DNA of 64,000 nucleotides, from the NCBI RefSeq assembly GCF_004798585.1, contig NZ_PPXQ01000007.1:124001-188000 (forward strand), in the 5' to 3' direction. Source of the DNA: Massilia sp. Mn16-1_5 (GTDB lineage Bacteria; Pseudomonadota; Gammaproteobacteria; Burkholderiales; Burkholderiaceae_D). Of the stretch, positions 40,340-49,051 are shown piece after piece; position 1 is the first letter of the stretch; the number at the start of each line of letters is the position of its first letter. Both the position numbers and the translations under genes were made by a program. The notes beneath the pieces were generated by a model. That model was not told the origin of the DNA. It did no database searches and saw only the letters and a program-made list of their open reading frames with translations.

Positions 40340-43300
40340 CTAATCGAAGGCCCATGCATACAGCACATCGAGCGCCGTATTCGTCCCCGCCTGGAACTGC
40401 AGCGTGAACCTCGGCGTCAGTTTATAGCGCAGGCGCACCAGGCTCGACGCCGTCGTCGCGCCCTGCTCGAAGCTGATGTAGGCGCGCGAGGAAATCCGCT
40501 TGCCGACCGTGACCACCGTGTTGGCCAGCCCTTCGGCCTCGCCGTTGCGGCCCTGGCCGATGCCGAGTTCGTCCACGCCGAGCGAATTGGCCAGTTTCGA
40601 TTGGATGCCGCCGGTGCCGCCTTTGCCGCCCAGCAGGGCGCCGGCCGCGGCGCTCAGCACGTCCTTCTCGTTGCCGCTGGTGCCCTCCATGCCGTGGCCG
40701 AGCACCAGCCAGGACAGCTTCTCGCTGTCGGGCACGTTCGGCGTCGACACCAGCTTCGCTTGCGGCGAACGCGCCGTGCCACGCACCTGCACGCCGGCTT
40801 CCACATTCGTCTCGCTCAGCTGCGTGCCCTCGGGCTGCTTGCGCAGCGCGAGCACGTCGAGGGCCGGGTTGTCGTAGGGGCCGCTGAAGGTGATCACGCC
40901 GCGCTCGATCGCCAGCTTCTGGCCATAGGCCGCGTAGTTGCCGCTGGCGACGCGGATGGTGCCGTTCACGCGCGGCGCGCCGCTGCCCGTCATGCGCACG
41001 CGGGCGCTGCCTTCCAGCATGGCGTCGATGCCGAGGCCGCGCAGGTGGAAGTTGTCGCCCAGGTCGGCGCGCAGGTCCACGACCAGCGGCACTTCGGCTT
41101 CCTTCTTCTGCGGCGGCATCGGCTTGCCGCGGCCGAGCACGATGACGTCGTCGGAGATCGTCGGCCGGCCCTGGGGCGCGAACTCGATCAGCGCGCGGTC
41201 GACGTTGACGCGGCCTTCCAGCGAGAAGCGGGTCGCATCGCGCACCAGCGCCGCATTACCCGAGAGGATCACGGTGCGGTCCGGACGCGACAGCGCTTCC
41301 AGTTTGTCCGCCACCAGGTTCAGCTGCATCGCCGGGTCGCCCGCGCCGAAGCGGATCGAGCCGTCGGCGGTGGCGCTGCCCTGCAGGCCCTGCAGATAAA
41401 GCCGTTGCAGCACCAGGCGGTCACCCGCGAGCTGGGCGCGCAGCTGGCCGTTCTGCAGGCGCACGCCCTGTTCCGGCCAGCGCACCGACAGGCCGTCGCC
41501 GTTGACGGTGCCGTTCAGGACCGGAGTGCCGATGGTGCCGGCGCCGGTCACGGCGAGTTTCAGGCTGCCGTCCAGGTCGAGGTCGCGCTGGCCGGCGAAG
41601 GGCGCGAGCCAGGCGATCGAGGCCATGTCGGCATTCGCCGTCATGCGCAGCGGGCTGTCGCGGTCGATGCGGCCTTTGAGCATCTGCACCGTGCCATCCA
41701 CGCGCGCGGTGCCGGTGCGGCTGCCGTCGATGGTCAGCTGGGTGCGCAGCGAGCTGCCCTGCACGTCGGCGCGCGCATCGAAGGTGCGCAGGCCGAGCGC
41801 GACCGGGGTGCCGGAGCCGACCAGGGCATCGCCGCCTTCGCGGAACACGTGCACGCTGCCGGCCAGGCTTGGGACGCCGCCGGTGCTTGTGGCGGTGCGC
41901 AGGTCGAGCGCCCAGTCGGCGCCGAGCGTCAGGTTGCCCTGCACGTTTTCGCGCAGCGCTTCGGAGAACTGGCCGAGGTAGTTCAAGGGCACGCCGGCCG
42001 CCGCGCCGCGGCTGTTCCAGCGCGCGCCGGTCTTGGTCAGCTGGTCGATCCGGACCGTCCCCGCCGGCAGACGGATCACGGCGCCATTAAACGCCAGCGA
42101 TTCCGGTTTGGCTAGGCCCGCCACGCCGGCGCTAGGCGCCACGCCGATACGCAGCGGGACCGGTTGCGCCAGGGTCATCGCATAGCGGCCCTTGTTCTGC
42201 AGGGAGGCCAGCGTGCCGGCCCAGGCGTTGCCGCTCCAGCCGCCGCGTACTTCGGTGGAGGCATCGAAATCGTCGCCGCGGGCGGCGGCGCGCAGGGTGT
42301 GCGCGGCGCGCGTGCCGTTGGTCTGCAGGCTGGCGGCGGCAATGCGCGTCTCGCCGCTGGTCAATTCCACAACCTGGATATCGCTGACCAGGGGATCGGC
42401 GCCGCCGCGGCCCGCGCCGAGATTGGCGCTGGCGCGCAGCGACTTCAGGCTGTGCTTGCCGAGCAGGCGCAGGTTCTGGCCTTCGAGATTCGCGGTGAGC
42501 GAAGGCGTGTCCATCGTGCCGCTGACCGTACCGGCGCCGCGCAGCAGGCCAGCGTAGTCGGGACCGAGCGCGCCCAGCTGGGGCGCGTCGATGCGCCAGT
42601 CGAGACGGTCGCCGCCGGCGCCGAAGCTGCCTTTCGCCGCGATCACGTTGGCGCCCACGTGCAGGTCGACGTCCGCGCCCGACACGTGGCGTTTATCCGC
42701 CGCCAGGCGCGCATAGCCCCACAGCGGCGACTTTGCCAGCGTCGATTCTTCCAGCTTCAGGTTCAGGGCCCCGCGCCAGTCGGCGCCGGAGCGGCCGCTG
42801 GCGTCAAAAGCGCCGTTGATCGAACCGGGCAGCGGGCTGCCGAATGCGGCTGGATTGAAGCGCGCCATGTTGCCGCTGCCCTTGGCCTCGACGAAGCGCG
42901 CACCTTCGGCGCCGGCCAGCCAGGCTTCGCCGCTGACATGCAGGTTGCTGGTGTTGGCCTTGCGCTGGGCGGCGACCCAGCCCAGGCCGTTGGCGTCGGC
43001 CACGAAGGTCGTGCGCGGATTGGCCATGGTGCCGGTGACGACACCGTTGGCATTCACCGCGCCGTACAGGTCGGCGCGCAGGGTGGCCAGGTTGCGGCCT
43101 TCCACGCGCCAGGCCAGGCGTTCGCCCGGCGCGCCGAAGGCGCCGTTCAGGTTGACCGTGTTCTGGCCCAGGGCCAGGTTGGCGTCGACGCCGCTGACGT
43201 GCTTGGCGTCGGCCGTGAGCTTGCCTTTACCCGACAGCGGCTGGTCGAACAGCCGGCTCGGACGCAGCGCGAAATCGGTATTGACCTTCCACGTTGGTGC

Positions 43301-44779
43301 CAGCACGCCACTGGCATTGACCACGGCATTGATGTCGGCTTGCGGATAGTCGCCCAGCGCGGCCGGATTGAAGCGGCTGGCGCTGGCGTTGACCTTGAAG
43401 GCTTTGTCCTCGCCCAGCTTCATGTTGCCGCTCAGGGCGACGCTGCCGCTGCCGGCCAGCAGGCGCGCTTCGGAGACATCCACCACGTTGTTCTCGAGCT
43501 TCGCCTTGGCCGTCAGGCGCAGGCCGCTCTCGACCAGGCGCACGTCGAGCGACTGTACCTGATCGACATTCGCCACCGCGATGTCGCCGGCGATCTTCGT
43601 CGGCTTCATGCTGCCATGGATGCCCTTCAAATCGAAGCGGTCGGTGTGCAGGGCGAAATTGGCGGTGCCGAGACCCTCGGTGTCTTCGCCGCGCTGCACG
43701 CTGCCGCTGCCGGTAAACCGGCCGGCGGCGCCGAAGTCGAGCAGCACGTCGGCCAGGCGCATCGATTCCAGGTTGCCGCCCAGCTGGCCGCGGAAAGCGC
43801 GCAGCGGCAGGCGTTGCTGGTCGATCGTGCCTTCCGGCCCCTCGTTGACCAGGTTGACACTGCCGGCGATGGCGCGCTTGTCGTCGAGCTTGGCCGCGAT
43901 CGTCAGGCTCAGGTCGGCCGTCGGCAGCGAAGGATTGAAGAAGCCCGGATCGATGTTGTGCGCCTTGAGGTCCATCGTGCGCAGCGGGATCTCGGCAAAC
44001 GGGGATAAGGTCAGGCGCGCATCGCCGCCGGCGCGGCCGGCATTGCCGGTGGCGTCCAGGGTCGTCAGATTCAGGTCGCCGCCGGCGCGCAGTTTCAGCG
44101 CCGCCGGCGTGGCGCCGGGGCCGACTGTCGCTTGCGACAGGCTGGCATTCGCGTCCAGTTTAAAAGGCTTCGTCGCCGCGATCTTGCCGTCGGCCGCCAC
44201 CTTGCCCCACGGGGTAGTGGCCACCGCATCGCTCAGCTGCCACTGTACCTTGTCGCCATGCAGGCGCATGCGCACGTCGGTAATCACGGTGCTGGCGCCC
44301 TTGTTCACGAAGGTCGCTTTCGCCAGGCGCGCATCGTCGAGCGCGATCCGGAAAGGGGCGGCGAGCGAGTTCGGCATCGTGGCCGGTTCGTCGGTTTCCT
44401 TCAGGGTCTCCATGCGCAGGTCGGCCGCATGCAGCTTGTTGATCTCGATGCCTTTCGAGAGCAGCTGGCGCGGCGACCAGGACAGGTCGATGTTGGTGAC
44501 GGTGGCCAGCTGGGTCTCGGTGCGCCAGACGATGCGGTCGATGTGCATGTCGCCGTAGATCGAGCCGCGCACACCGGTCATCGTCAGCTTGCCGTCGGTC
44601 GCGCGTGCAGCGCGTTCGGCGATCATCTGCAGCGTCGTTTCGCGGCCCAGGTACCAGAGGGCGCCGCCGACGACGACGCCGGTCGCCACGAGGCCGATGG
44701 CGACGCGGCGCGGCCAGCGCCTGGTTTTCGGCGCCGGCGCCTTGGCCGGCGGGGGAGGGGTGGTGTTGTGGTCGTCCAT
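40340..44779 (-). CDS. tamB: TamB, inner-membrane-anchored component of the translocation and assembly module
   Basis: The 1479-residue product has a single N-terminal transmembrane helix (RRVAIGLVATGVVVGGALWY, about 22-44). A very long beta-rich periplasmic region of AsmA-like character follows, with repeated short strands. The C-terminal TamB/DUF490 domain (about 1130-1479) ends in FTLQFQAGTNTALDVLYAWAFD, a strand with terminal aromatic residue. VNGTIRVASGNYAAYGQKLA, then GVITFSGPYDNPALDVLALR, are strong family marks. TamB bridges the periplasm as a lipid-conducting groove and works with TamA in outer-membrane protein and phospholipid delivery. Its ATG overlaps the tamA stop by one base, so the two are co-translated. 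Confidence 0.93.
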   Translation of the reverse strand: MDDHNTTPPPPAKAPAPKTRRWPRRVAIGLVATGVVVGGALWYLGRETTLQMIAERAARATDGKLTMTGVRGSIYGDMHIDRIVWRTETQLATVTNIDLSWSPRQLLSKGIEINKLHAADLRMETLKETDEPATMPNSLAAPFRIALDDARLAKATFVNKGASTVITDVRMRLHGDKVQWQLSDAVATTPWGKVAADGKIAATKPFKLDANASLSQATVGPGATPAALKLRAGGDLNLTTLDATGNAGRAGGDARLTLSPFAEIPLRTMDLKAHNIDPGFFNPSLPTADLSLTIAAKLDDKRAIAGSVNLVNEGPEGTIDQQRLPLRAFRGQLGGNLESMRLADVLLDFGAAGRFTGSGSVQRGEDTEGLGTANFALHTDRFDLKGIHGSMKPTKIAGDIAVANVDQVQSLDVRLVESGLRLTAKAKLENNVVDVSEARLLAGSGSVALSGNMKLGEDKAFKVNASASRFNPAALGDYPQADINAVVNASGVLAPTWKVNTDFALRPSRLFDQPLSGKGKLTADAKHVSGVDANLALGQNTVNLNGAFGAPGERLAWRVEGRNLATLRADLYGAVNANGVVTGTMANPRTTFVADANGLGWVAAQRKANTSNLHVSGEAWLAGAEGARFVEAKGSGNMARFNPAAFGSPLPGSINGAFDASGRSGADWRGALNLKLEESTLAKSPLWGYARLAADKRHVSGADVDLHVGANVIAAKGSFGAGGDRLDWRIDAPQLGALGPDYAGLLRGAGTVSGTMDTPSLTANLEGQNLRLLGKHSLKSLRASANLGAGRGGADPLVSDIQVVELTSGETRIAAASLQTNGTRAAHTLRAAARGDDFDASTEVRGGWSGNAWAGTLASLQNKGRYAMTLAQPVPLRIGVAPSAGVAGLAKPESLAFNGAVIRLPAGTVRIDQLTKTGARWNSRGAAAGVPLNYLGQFSEALRENVQGNLTLGADWALDLRTATSTGGVPSLAGSVHVFREGGDALVGSGTPVALGLRTFDARADVQGSSLRTQLTIDGSRTGTARVDGTVQMLKGRIDRDSPLRMTANADMASIAWLAPFAGQRDLDLDGSLKLAVTGAGTIGTPVLNGTVNGDGLSVRWPEQGVRLQNGQLRAQLAGDRLVLQRLYLQGLQGSATADGSIRFGAGDPAMQLNLVADKLEALSRPDRTVILSGNAALVRDATRFSLEGRVNVDRALIEFAPQGRPTISDDVIVLGRGKPMPPQKKEAEVPLVVDLRADLGDNFHLRGLGIDAMLEGSARVRMTGSGAPRVNGTIRVASGNYAAYGQKLAIERGVITFSGPYDNPALDVLALRKQPEGTQLSETNVEAGVQVRGTARSPQAKLVSTPNVPDSEKLSWLVLGHGMEGTSGNEKDVLSAAAGALLGGKGGTGGIQSKLANSLGVDELGIGQGRNGEAEGLANTVVTVGKRISSRAYISFEQGATTASSLVRLRYKLTPRFTLQFQAGTNTALDVLYAWAFD

Positions 44780-46719
44780 CAGAACGTGAATCCAAGTGAG
44801 AAGTGCAGGCGCGCCTTGCGCACCGCCTGGCCGTAGGCGATATCGACGTTGATCGGGCCGACCGGGCTGCGCCAGCGCGCGCCGACGCCGTAGCCGTATT
44901 CGGGTTTCAAGTCCTTGAACTTGTCGGCGGCATTACCGGCGTCGACGAAGAAGGCCACGCCCCATGGTGGACGGAACCAGTACTGGTATTCGGCGCCGCC
45001 GGTGAGCAGGTAGCGTCCGCCGACGATGGCGTCGCCTTCGCGCACGCCCAGCTGCTGGTAGCCGTAGCCGCGCACCGACTGGTCACCGCCGGCACGGAAC
45101 AGGAAGGTGCTCGGCACGCCGATCTTGTCCTTCGAGAACACGGCGCCGGCTTCGCCCTTCAGGATCAGGGTGCCGCTGGTGCCGACCGGCTTGTAGTACA
45201 CGCCGCGCGTATAGGCGCGGATGAATTTTTCGTCGGTGAAGATCGGCAGCGGCGCAATGCCCAGCTGCCAGTTGAGCGCATAGCCGCGCGTCGGCTGCAG
45301 CAGGTTGTCGAGTTTGCGGCGCGTGACGCTGTAGGTGACGGGGATGCTCTTGCTGTATTCGGTGTCGATGCCCGCGCTTTCGACCTCGCGCTTTTCGGCG
45401 AGCAGCTCGATGCTGAGGCTGCGTTCGAGTTCCGGCGTGCCCCAGGCGCGCCGTCCGCTGACGCTGGCGGTGGTCGTGATCTCGCCACGGACGTCGGTGC
45501 GCTCGAAACCGCCGCCGACGCTGTCGTTGTAGCCGTCGGGCGTGGTGGGCCAGTAGAAATCGGCGCGCGCCAGCTGGTGCTTCTGTTCGTAGACCAGGTC
45601 GCTCTTCATGCGCTTGCCAAACACGTTCAGGTCGTCGTAGCCGAGCGAAGCGCGCCCGCCCGTGTTGGTCGAAAAGCCGAGACCGACCTCGATGTTCTTC
45701 TGCTTGTTCTCGGTGACGCGCACCAGCACCGGCAGCATGGTCGGGCCGGCCGCGGTGGGCGGCTTGACGCCGGTCGTGGCTTGGCCGGGCACGGCTTCCT
45801 GGCCGGTAGCGGCAGCCTGCGCGGCCGGGGTGGGCGCATTGCCCTCGTCGTCTTCCTTCAACTCCTGGATCTCGGCGTTGAGCACGGCGCGCATGTCGGC
45901 GCTCACCTCGACGGTGGCGAAGTAGCCCGTCTCCTGCAGGCGCGCCTGTAAAGCCTGCAGCGCGGCTTCGCTGTAGATGTCGCCCGGCTTGATCTTGTTC
46001 AGGTTGGTGATGACCTCGCGCGGATAGCGCTTCAGGCCGCGAATGCGCAGCTCGCCGAAGCGCATTTCCGGACCGCTGTCGATCACCACGCGCAGCGAGG
46101 CTTGATAGGCATCCGGGTCGACGGTGGCGCTGGTCTCGACCAGCTGGGCACGCGGGAAGCGCGACTGCATCACTTCGCGTAATAAATCGCGCTTGGCCGC
46201 TTCCCAGTCGGCCTGGACGAAACGGGCGCCAACCGGCAGCGACCAGCGGTTGCGCAGGGCTCCGGCGTCATAGGGCGCGCCGCCCTGGTCGAAGGACACG
46301 AAGCCCTGCAGCACCAGGTCGATGTCGCTGACCAGCACCGGCTGGCCGGGATCGACGACGATGCGCGCCACCGGCGTGCCGCCACTGGTGTCGAGGCCGG
46401 CGCTGATCTTGGGCGAATAATAGCCTTCGGTGGCGACCAGGGTTCTCGCTTCCTCGGGCGCGGCCTTGACCAGGCGCTGCAATTGTTCGAGGTCGACGCG
46501 CGGATTGCCGCGCCAGCGCAGCAGGTCGAGGTTATCCTCGAGCAGGTCGTCGAGTTTGCCGGGTGCGTCGATGCGCACGGTGTAATTAATGCCTTGTGCC
46601 TGTTGGGCATACGCGGCTTGCGCGCCCAGTACGGCATACGCGGACAGCATGATTTGTGCCAAAATCCGTGATTGCCTTGGCCCCGCCTGTGCGGTCCGGT
46701 GGGATGTTGCGGGAACCAT
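44779..46719 (-). CDS. tamA: TamA, Omp85-family outer-membrane protein
   Basis: The 646-residue product has a signal sequence ending near AQAAYAQ. POTRA domains cover about residues 45-290 (for example YTVRIDAPGKLDDLLEDNLD and LRIRGLKRYPREVITNLNKI). A 16-strand Omp85 barrel follows, with FLFRAGGDQSVRGYGYQQLG, the L6 loop carrying the R-G-Y/F motif, and a last strand ending VRKARLHFSLGFTF with terminal Phe. A low-complexity loop of Ala/Thr/Pro (about 290-330) lies between the POTRA domains and the barrel and is longer than usual. The gene is upstream of tamB in the standard tamAB operon. Confidence 0.93.
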   Translation of the reverse strand: MVPATSHRTAQAGPRQSRILAQIMLSAYAVLGAQAAYAQQAQGINYTVRIDAPGKLDDLLEDNLDLLRWRGNPRVDLEQLQRLVKAAPEEARTLVATEGYYSPKISAGLDTSGGTPVARIVVDPGQPVLVSDIDLVLQGFVSFDQGGAPYDAGALRNRWSLPVGARFVQADWEAAKRDLLREVMQSRFPRAQLVETSATVDPDAYQASLRVVIDSGPEMRFGELRIRGLKRYPREVITNLNKIKPGDIYSEAALQALQARLQETGYFATVEVSADMRAVLNAEIQELKEDDEGNAPTPAAQAAATGQEAVPGQATTGVKPPTAAGPTMLPVLVRVTENKQKNIEVGLGFSTNTGGRASLGYDDLNVFGKRMKSDLVYEQKHQLARADFYWPTTPDGYNDSVGGGFERTDVRGEITTTASVSGRRAWGTPELERSLSIELLAEKREVESAGIDTEYSKSIPVTYSVTRRKLDNLLQPTRGYALNWQLGIAPLPIFTDEKFIRAYTRGVYYKPVGTSGTLILKGEAGAVFSKDKIGVPSTFLFRAGGDQSVRGYGYQQLGVREGDAIVGGRYLLTGGAEYQYWFRPPWGVAFFVDAGNAADKFKDLKPEYGYGVGARWRSPVGPINVDIAYGQAVRKARLHFSLGFTF

Positions 46720-46813
46720 GTGTCTCCGTCTCAGTATTCAGTATCAATGCTGAGCGCATCTTAGCGGAATTGCAAAATTGACGGCGAACGATTAACTACC
46801 AAAAATACGACAC

Positions 46814-47524
46814 ATGCACGCTCCCGATACCGCGCTCGTTCTCTTCAGTGGAGGACAGGATTCGACCACCTGCCTGGCCTGGGCCCTGCAGCGTTATCCA
46901 CGGGTTGAAACCATTGGTTTCGATTATGGCCAGCGCCATGCGATCGAGCTGGAGGTGCGGCCGACCGTGCTCGCCAAATTGCGCGAACTGTCGCCCGAGT
47001 GGAATGCGCGCCTGGGCGAGGACCACATGATCGATCTGTCGCTGATCTCGCGGATTTCCGATACTGCGCTGACCAGCAATGTTGCCATCGAAATGCAGGC
47101 CAACGGCTTGCCGAATACCTTCGTGCCCGGCCGCAATCTGCTGTTCATGACGGTGGCAGCGACGGTGGCTTACCGGCGCGGCCTGACGGTGCTGGTGGGC
47201 GGCATGTGCGAGACCGATTTCTCCGGCTATCCGGATTGCCGTGACGACACGATGAAGGCGCTGCAGGTAGCCCTGAACCTGGGCATGGCGACGAGATTGA
47301 AAGTCGAGACGCCGCTGATGTGGATCGACAAGAAGCAGACCTGGGAGCTGGCCGAGCAGGCCGGCGGGCAGCCGCTGGTGGACCTGGTGCGCTTCGAGAC
47401 CCACACCTGCTATCTCGGCGAGCGCGGCGCCCGCCACGACTGGGGTTATGGCTGCGGCACTTGCCCGGCTTGCGAACTGCGGGCCAGGGGCTATGCGCAG
47501 TTCGCGGCGGAAAAGACTGCTTAA
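46814..47524 (+). CDS. queC: 7-cyano-7-deazaguanine synthase
   Basis: The 236-residue product converts carboxy-deazaguanine to preQ0 with ATP and ammonia in queuosine synthesis. [17 protein letters not shown] (residues 8-24) is the PP-loop pyrophosphatase motif. [28 protein letters not shown] and the C-terminal zinc-binding [14 protein letters not shown] complete the family pattern. Length is typical. It is divergent from tamA with 94 bases between, and I see no preQ1 riboswitch in that gap. No other queuosine gene is in the window. The stop overlaps the end of the convergent membrane-protein gene by four bases. Confidence 0.94.
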   Translation: MHAPDTALVLFSGGQDSTTCLAWALQRYPRVETIGFDYGQRHAIELEVRPTVLAKLRELSPEWNARLGEDHMIDLSLISRISDTALTSNVAIEMQANGLPNTFVPGRNLLFMTVAATVAYRRGLTVLVGGMCETDFSGYPDCRDDTMKALQVALNLGMATRLKVETPLMWIDKKQTWELAEQAGGQPLVDLVRFETHTCYLGERGARHDWGYGCGTCPACELRARGYAQFAAEKTA

Positions 47525-47898
47525 ACTGCGACCTTCGCCACGGCGCGGTTGCGGCGTGCCCGGCTGACCAGGTACCAGATCAGGGCCAGCGGCAGCAGCA
47601 GCGGCAGCAGGAAGGGCACGATCGCAGCCGCCACGGCCAGGCCGGCAATCGCCAGTGCGCCGATCACGACGATGCCGACGCCGGCGAACACCACCGCCAG
47701 CACCGCGCCCACGACCAGTGCCACGAACAGGCCGATCAGCGTGCCGCCGCCCGCGAACAGGATGCCGAGCGCGGCGCCGAGCGGACCGCCGACTTCCTCT
47801 CCATCGATGTGGAAGGTCGCGTCGCCGAAGGTGAACAGCAGGTCCCACAGCAGCAGCGCGCACAGGAACAGGACGAGATAGGGGACGATCTTTTTCAT
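47521..47898 (-). CDS. small hydrophobic membrane protein of unknown function
   Basis: The 125-residue product is almost entirely hydrophobic. Its first helix is [18 protein letters not shown], followed by a short acidic loop [14 protein letters not shown]. Three or four Gly/Ala-rich helices and a basic tail, [14 protein letters not shown], complete it. A good GAGGA ribosome site lies 8 bases from the ATG. I recognise no family. It is convergent with queC. Confidence 0.65.
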   Translation of the reverse strand: MKKIVPYLVLFLCALLLWDLLFTFGDATFHIDGEEVGGPLGAALGILFAGGGTLIGLFVALVVGAVLAVVFAGVGIVVIGALAIAGLAVAAAIVPFLLPLLLPLALIWYLVSRARRNRAVAKVAV

Positions 47899-48048
47899 GG
47901 CGTTTTCCTCGAAGGAGTGGAGATGCGTGGAGTGGGATTGGCTTTACTGTAGGCATGAACGAGGTCGCGGGCGAGCCGTCTGCGACGAGCGGCATTTTCG
48001 GCGGGCCGGAGCGCAGCCAGGGCCGACGAATGCAGATGTTTTCCGACC

Positions 48049-48076
48049 TTGCAATGCGCGGATCGCCGCCTATACT
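48049..48076 (+). promoter_or_regulatory. sigma-70 promoter of the small proline-rich gene
   Basis: TTGCAA (48049-48054), a 16-base spacer and TATACT (48071-48076) lie 31 bases upstream of the ATG at 48107. Both hexamers are close to consensus. Confidence 0.65.
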
Positions 48077-48106
48077 GACAGCCTGCTCTGTTGTAGGAGG
48101 GACCCC

Positions 48107-48328
48107 ATGCCTGTCGTCAGTTCAACGATGAAGGCGCACCGCAGCGCGCCGCCGCCAGCCTGGCTGGGTGGAGGACCGAAGGGGCCGCCGTCGGCTCCGC
48201 CTACCATCCCGCCCATCATCATCAACCCATTCAATCGGGAAGCGCCGAAAGAGCGCATCATCGACCCGTTCCGCACGCCACCGCCACCGCCGGTGCGTCC
48301 GCCCGGCCTGCCCGGCATGCGCATGTAG
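48107..48328 (+). CDS. small proline-rich protein (73 residues)
   Basis: A consensus-like promoter and GGAGGGA six bases before the ATG support expression. The product is about 30 percent proline, with Pro/Gly-rich stretches PPPAWLGGGPKGPPSAPPTI and RTPPPPPVRPPGLPGMRM around a central IIINPFNREAPKERIIDPF. There is no signal peptide and no hydrophobic helix. The duplicated I-I-x-x-P-F motif (INPF, IDPF) may be a binding segment. No family is recognised. Longer in-frame extension upstream lacks coding character. Confidence 0.6.
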   Translation: MPVVSSTMKAHRSAPPPAWLGGGPKGPPSAPPTIPPIIINPFNREAPKERIIDPFRTPPPPPVRPPGLPGMRM

Positions 48329-48460
48329 CCTCCGCGCAGTGCGGGAAACATTTGTGCAAATGAATAGGCGGATTCTTGTCCGTTTGCTATCGCATCGCCT
48401 CTCTTGTTCCTCTAAAATCTTACCTTTGGGCGATAGCCTCATAGAAGGAACAAGCGAGCG

Positions 48461-48961
48461 ATGAACGACGACGTAACCGACCTGGAATCGGGCGACAACG
48501 ATGCCCCGGTGCAGGAAGCGCGCCTGTGGCAAGGCAATGGCTGGACCGCACGCGTGATCAAGAACGAAGATGACGAGGGCTGGGCCGTCGCGATGTACAA
48601 GGATGGCGAACCGGAGCCGGCGCTGGTCGGTCCGTGGACCATGGGCCGCGACAAGAAGAACCCGAAGCCGCTCGACGTCAACGCCTTCAATACGCTGATC
48701 AAGACGGCGTCGGAAGTCATCCGCCGCCACGAGCAGCACCTGCATGCGATGCTGCATAAAAGCACGGTGGTGTGGTGGGAAGGCAGCGAGCTGAAGGTCA
48801 CGCTCGACATCAAGCCGGACGACGACGATCCATACGCCTTGCTGACCGCCATCGACGAGATGGGCGAGCAGCTGGCGCAGGTGCGCGTGGCCGCGAGTTT
48901 CAAGCTGACGCCGGCCTCGGCGCAGAGCTGGATCGAGAACGGCTATAAAGCGCCGCGGTAA
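48461..48961 (+). CDS. conserved-looking hypothetical acidic protein
   Basis: The 166-residue soluble protein has no signal or membrane segment. It is acidic at the start (MNDDVTDLESGDNDAPVQEA) and has a W-Q-G-N-G-W-T-A-R-V-I beta-like segment. A middle part, FNTLIKTASEVIRRHEQHLH, is followed by strands KVTLDIKPDDDDPYALLTAI. AAGGAA lies about 12 bases before the ATG. The well-mixed composition suggests a real folded protein, but I cannot name a family. It sits between the small proline-rich gene and a GAF kinase on the same strand. Confidence 0.7.
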   Translation: MNDDVTDLESGDNDAPVQEARLWQGNGWTARVIKNEDDEGWAVAMYKDGEPEPALVGPWTMGRDKKNPKPLDVNAFNTLIKTASEVIRRHEQHLHAMLHKSTVVWWEGSELKVTLDIKPDDDDPYALLTAIDEMGEQLAQVRVAASFKLTPASAQSWIENGYKAPR

Positions 48962-49020
48962 CCCCGGCACCACACTTTCACGCACGGCGCGTGCGTTCCG
49001 GCGCGCCCGCTGCTAATATT

Positions 49021-49047
49021 TCCCTTGAGAATTAATTCTTCAAGGGA
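49021..49047. promoter_or_regulatory. palindrome overlapping the kinase gene's ribosome site
   Basis: Arms TCCCTTGA and TCAAGGGA flank GAATTAATTC. A -10-like TAATAT sits just upstream (49014-49019). The right arm contains the AAGGGA ribosome site of the gene starting at 49052. It could be a repressor site just after the promoter, or an RNA hairpin hiding the ribosome site. Confidence 0.55.
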
Positions 49048-49051
49048 ATCC

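Noticed and set aside
40601..44008. Long plus-strand frames opposite tamB
   Set aside because: They are shadows of a GC-rich gene; tamB motifs and its coupling to tamA settle the strand.
46720..46813. Possible preQ1 riboswitch before queC
   Set aside because: The 94-base gap shows no C-rich pseudoknot-like preQ1 aptamer pattern and no long leader could fit with the tamA promoter.
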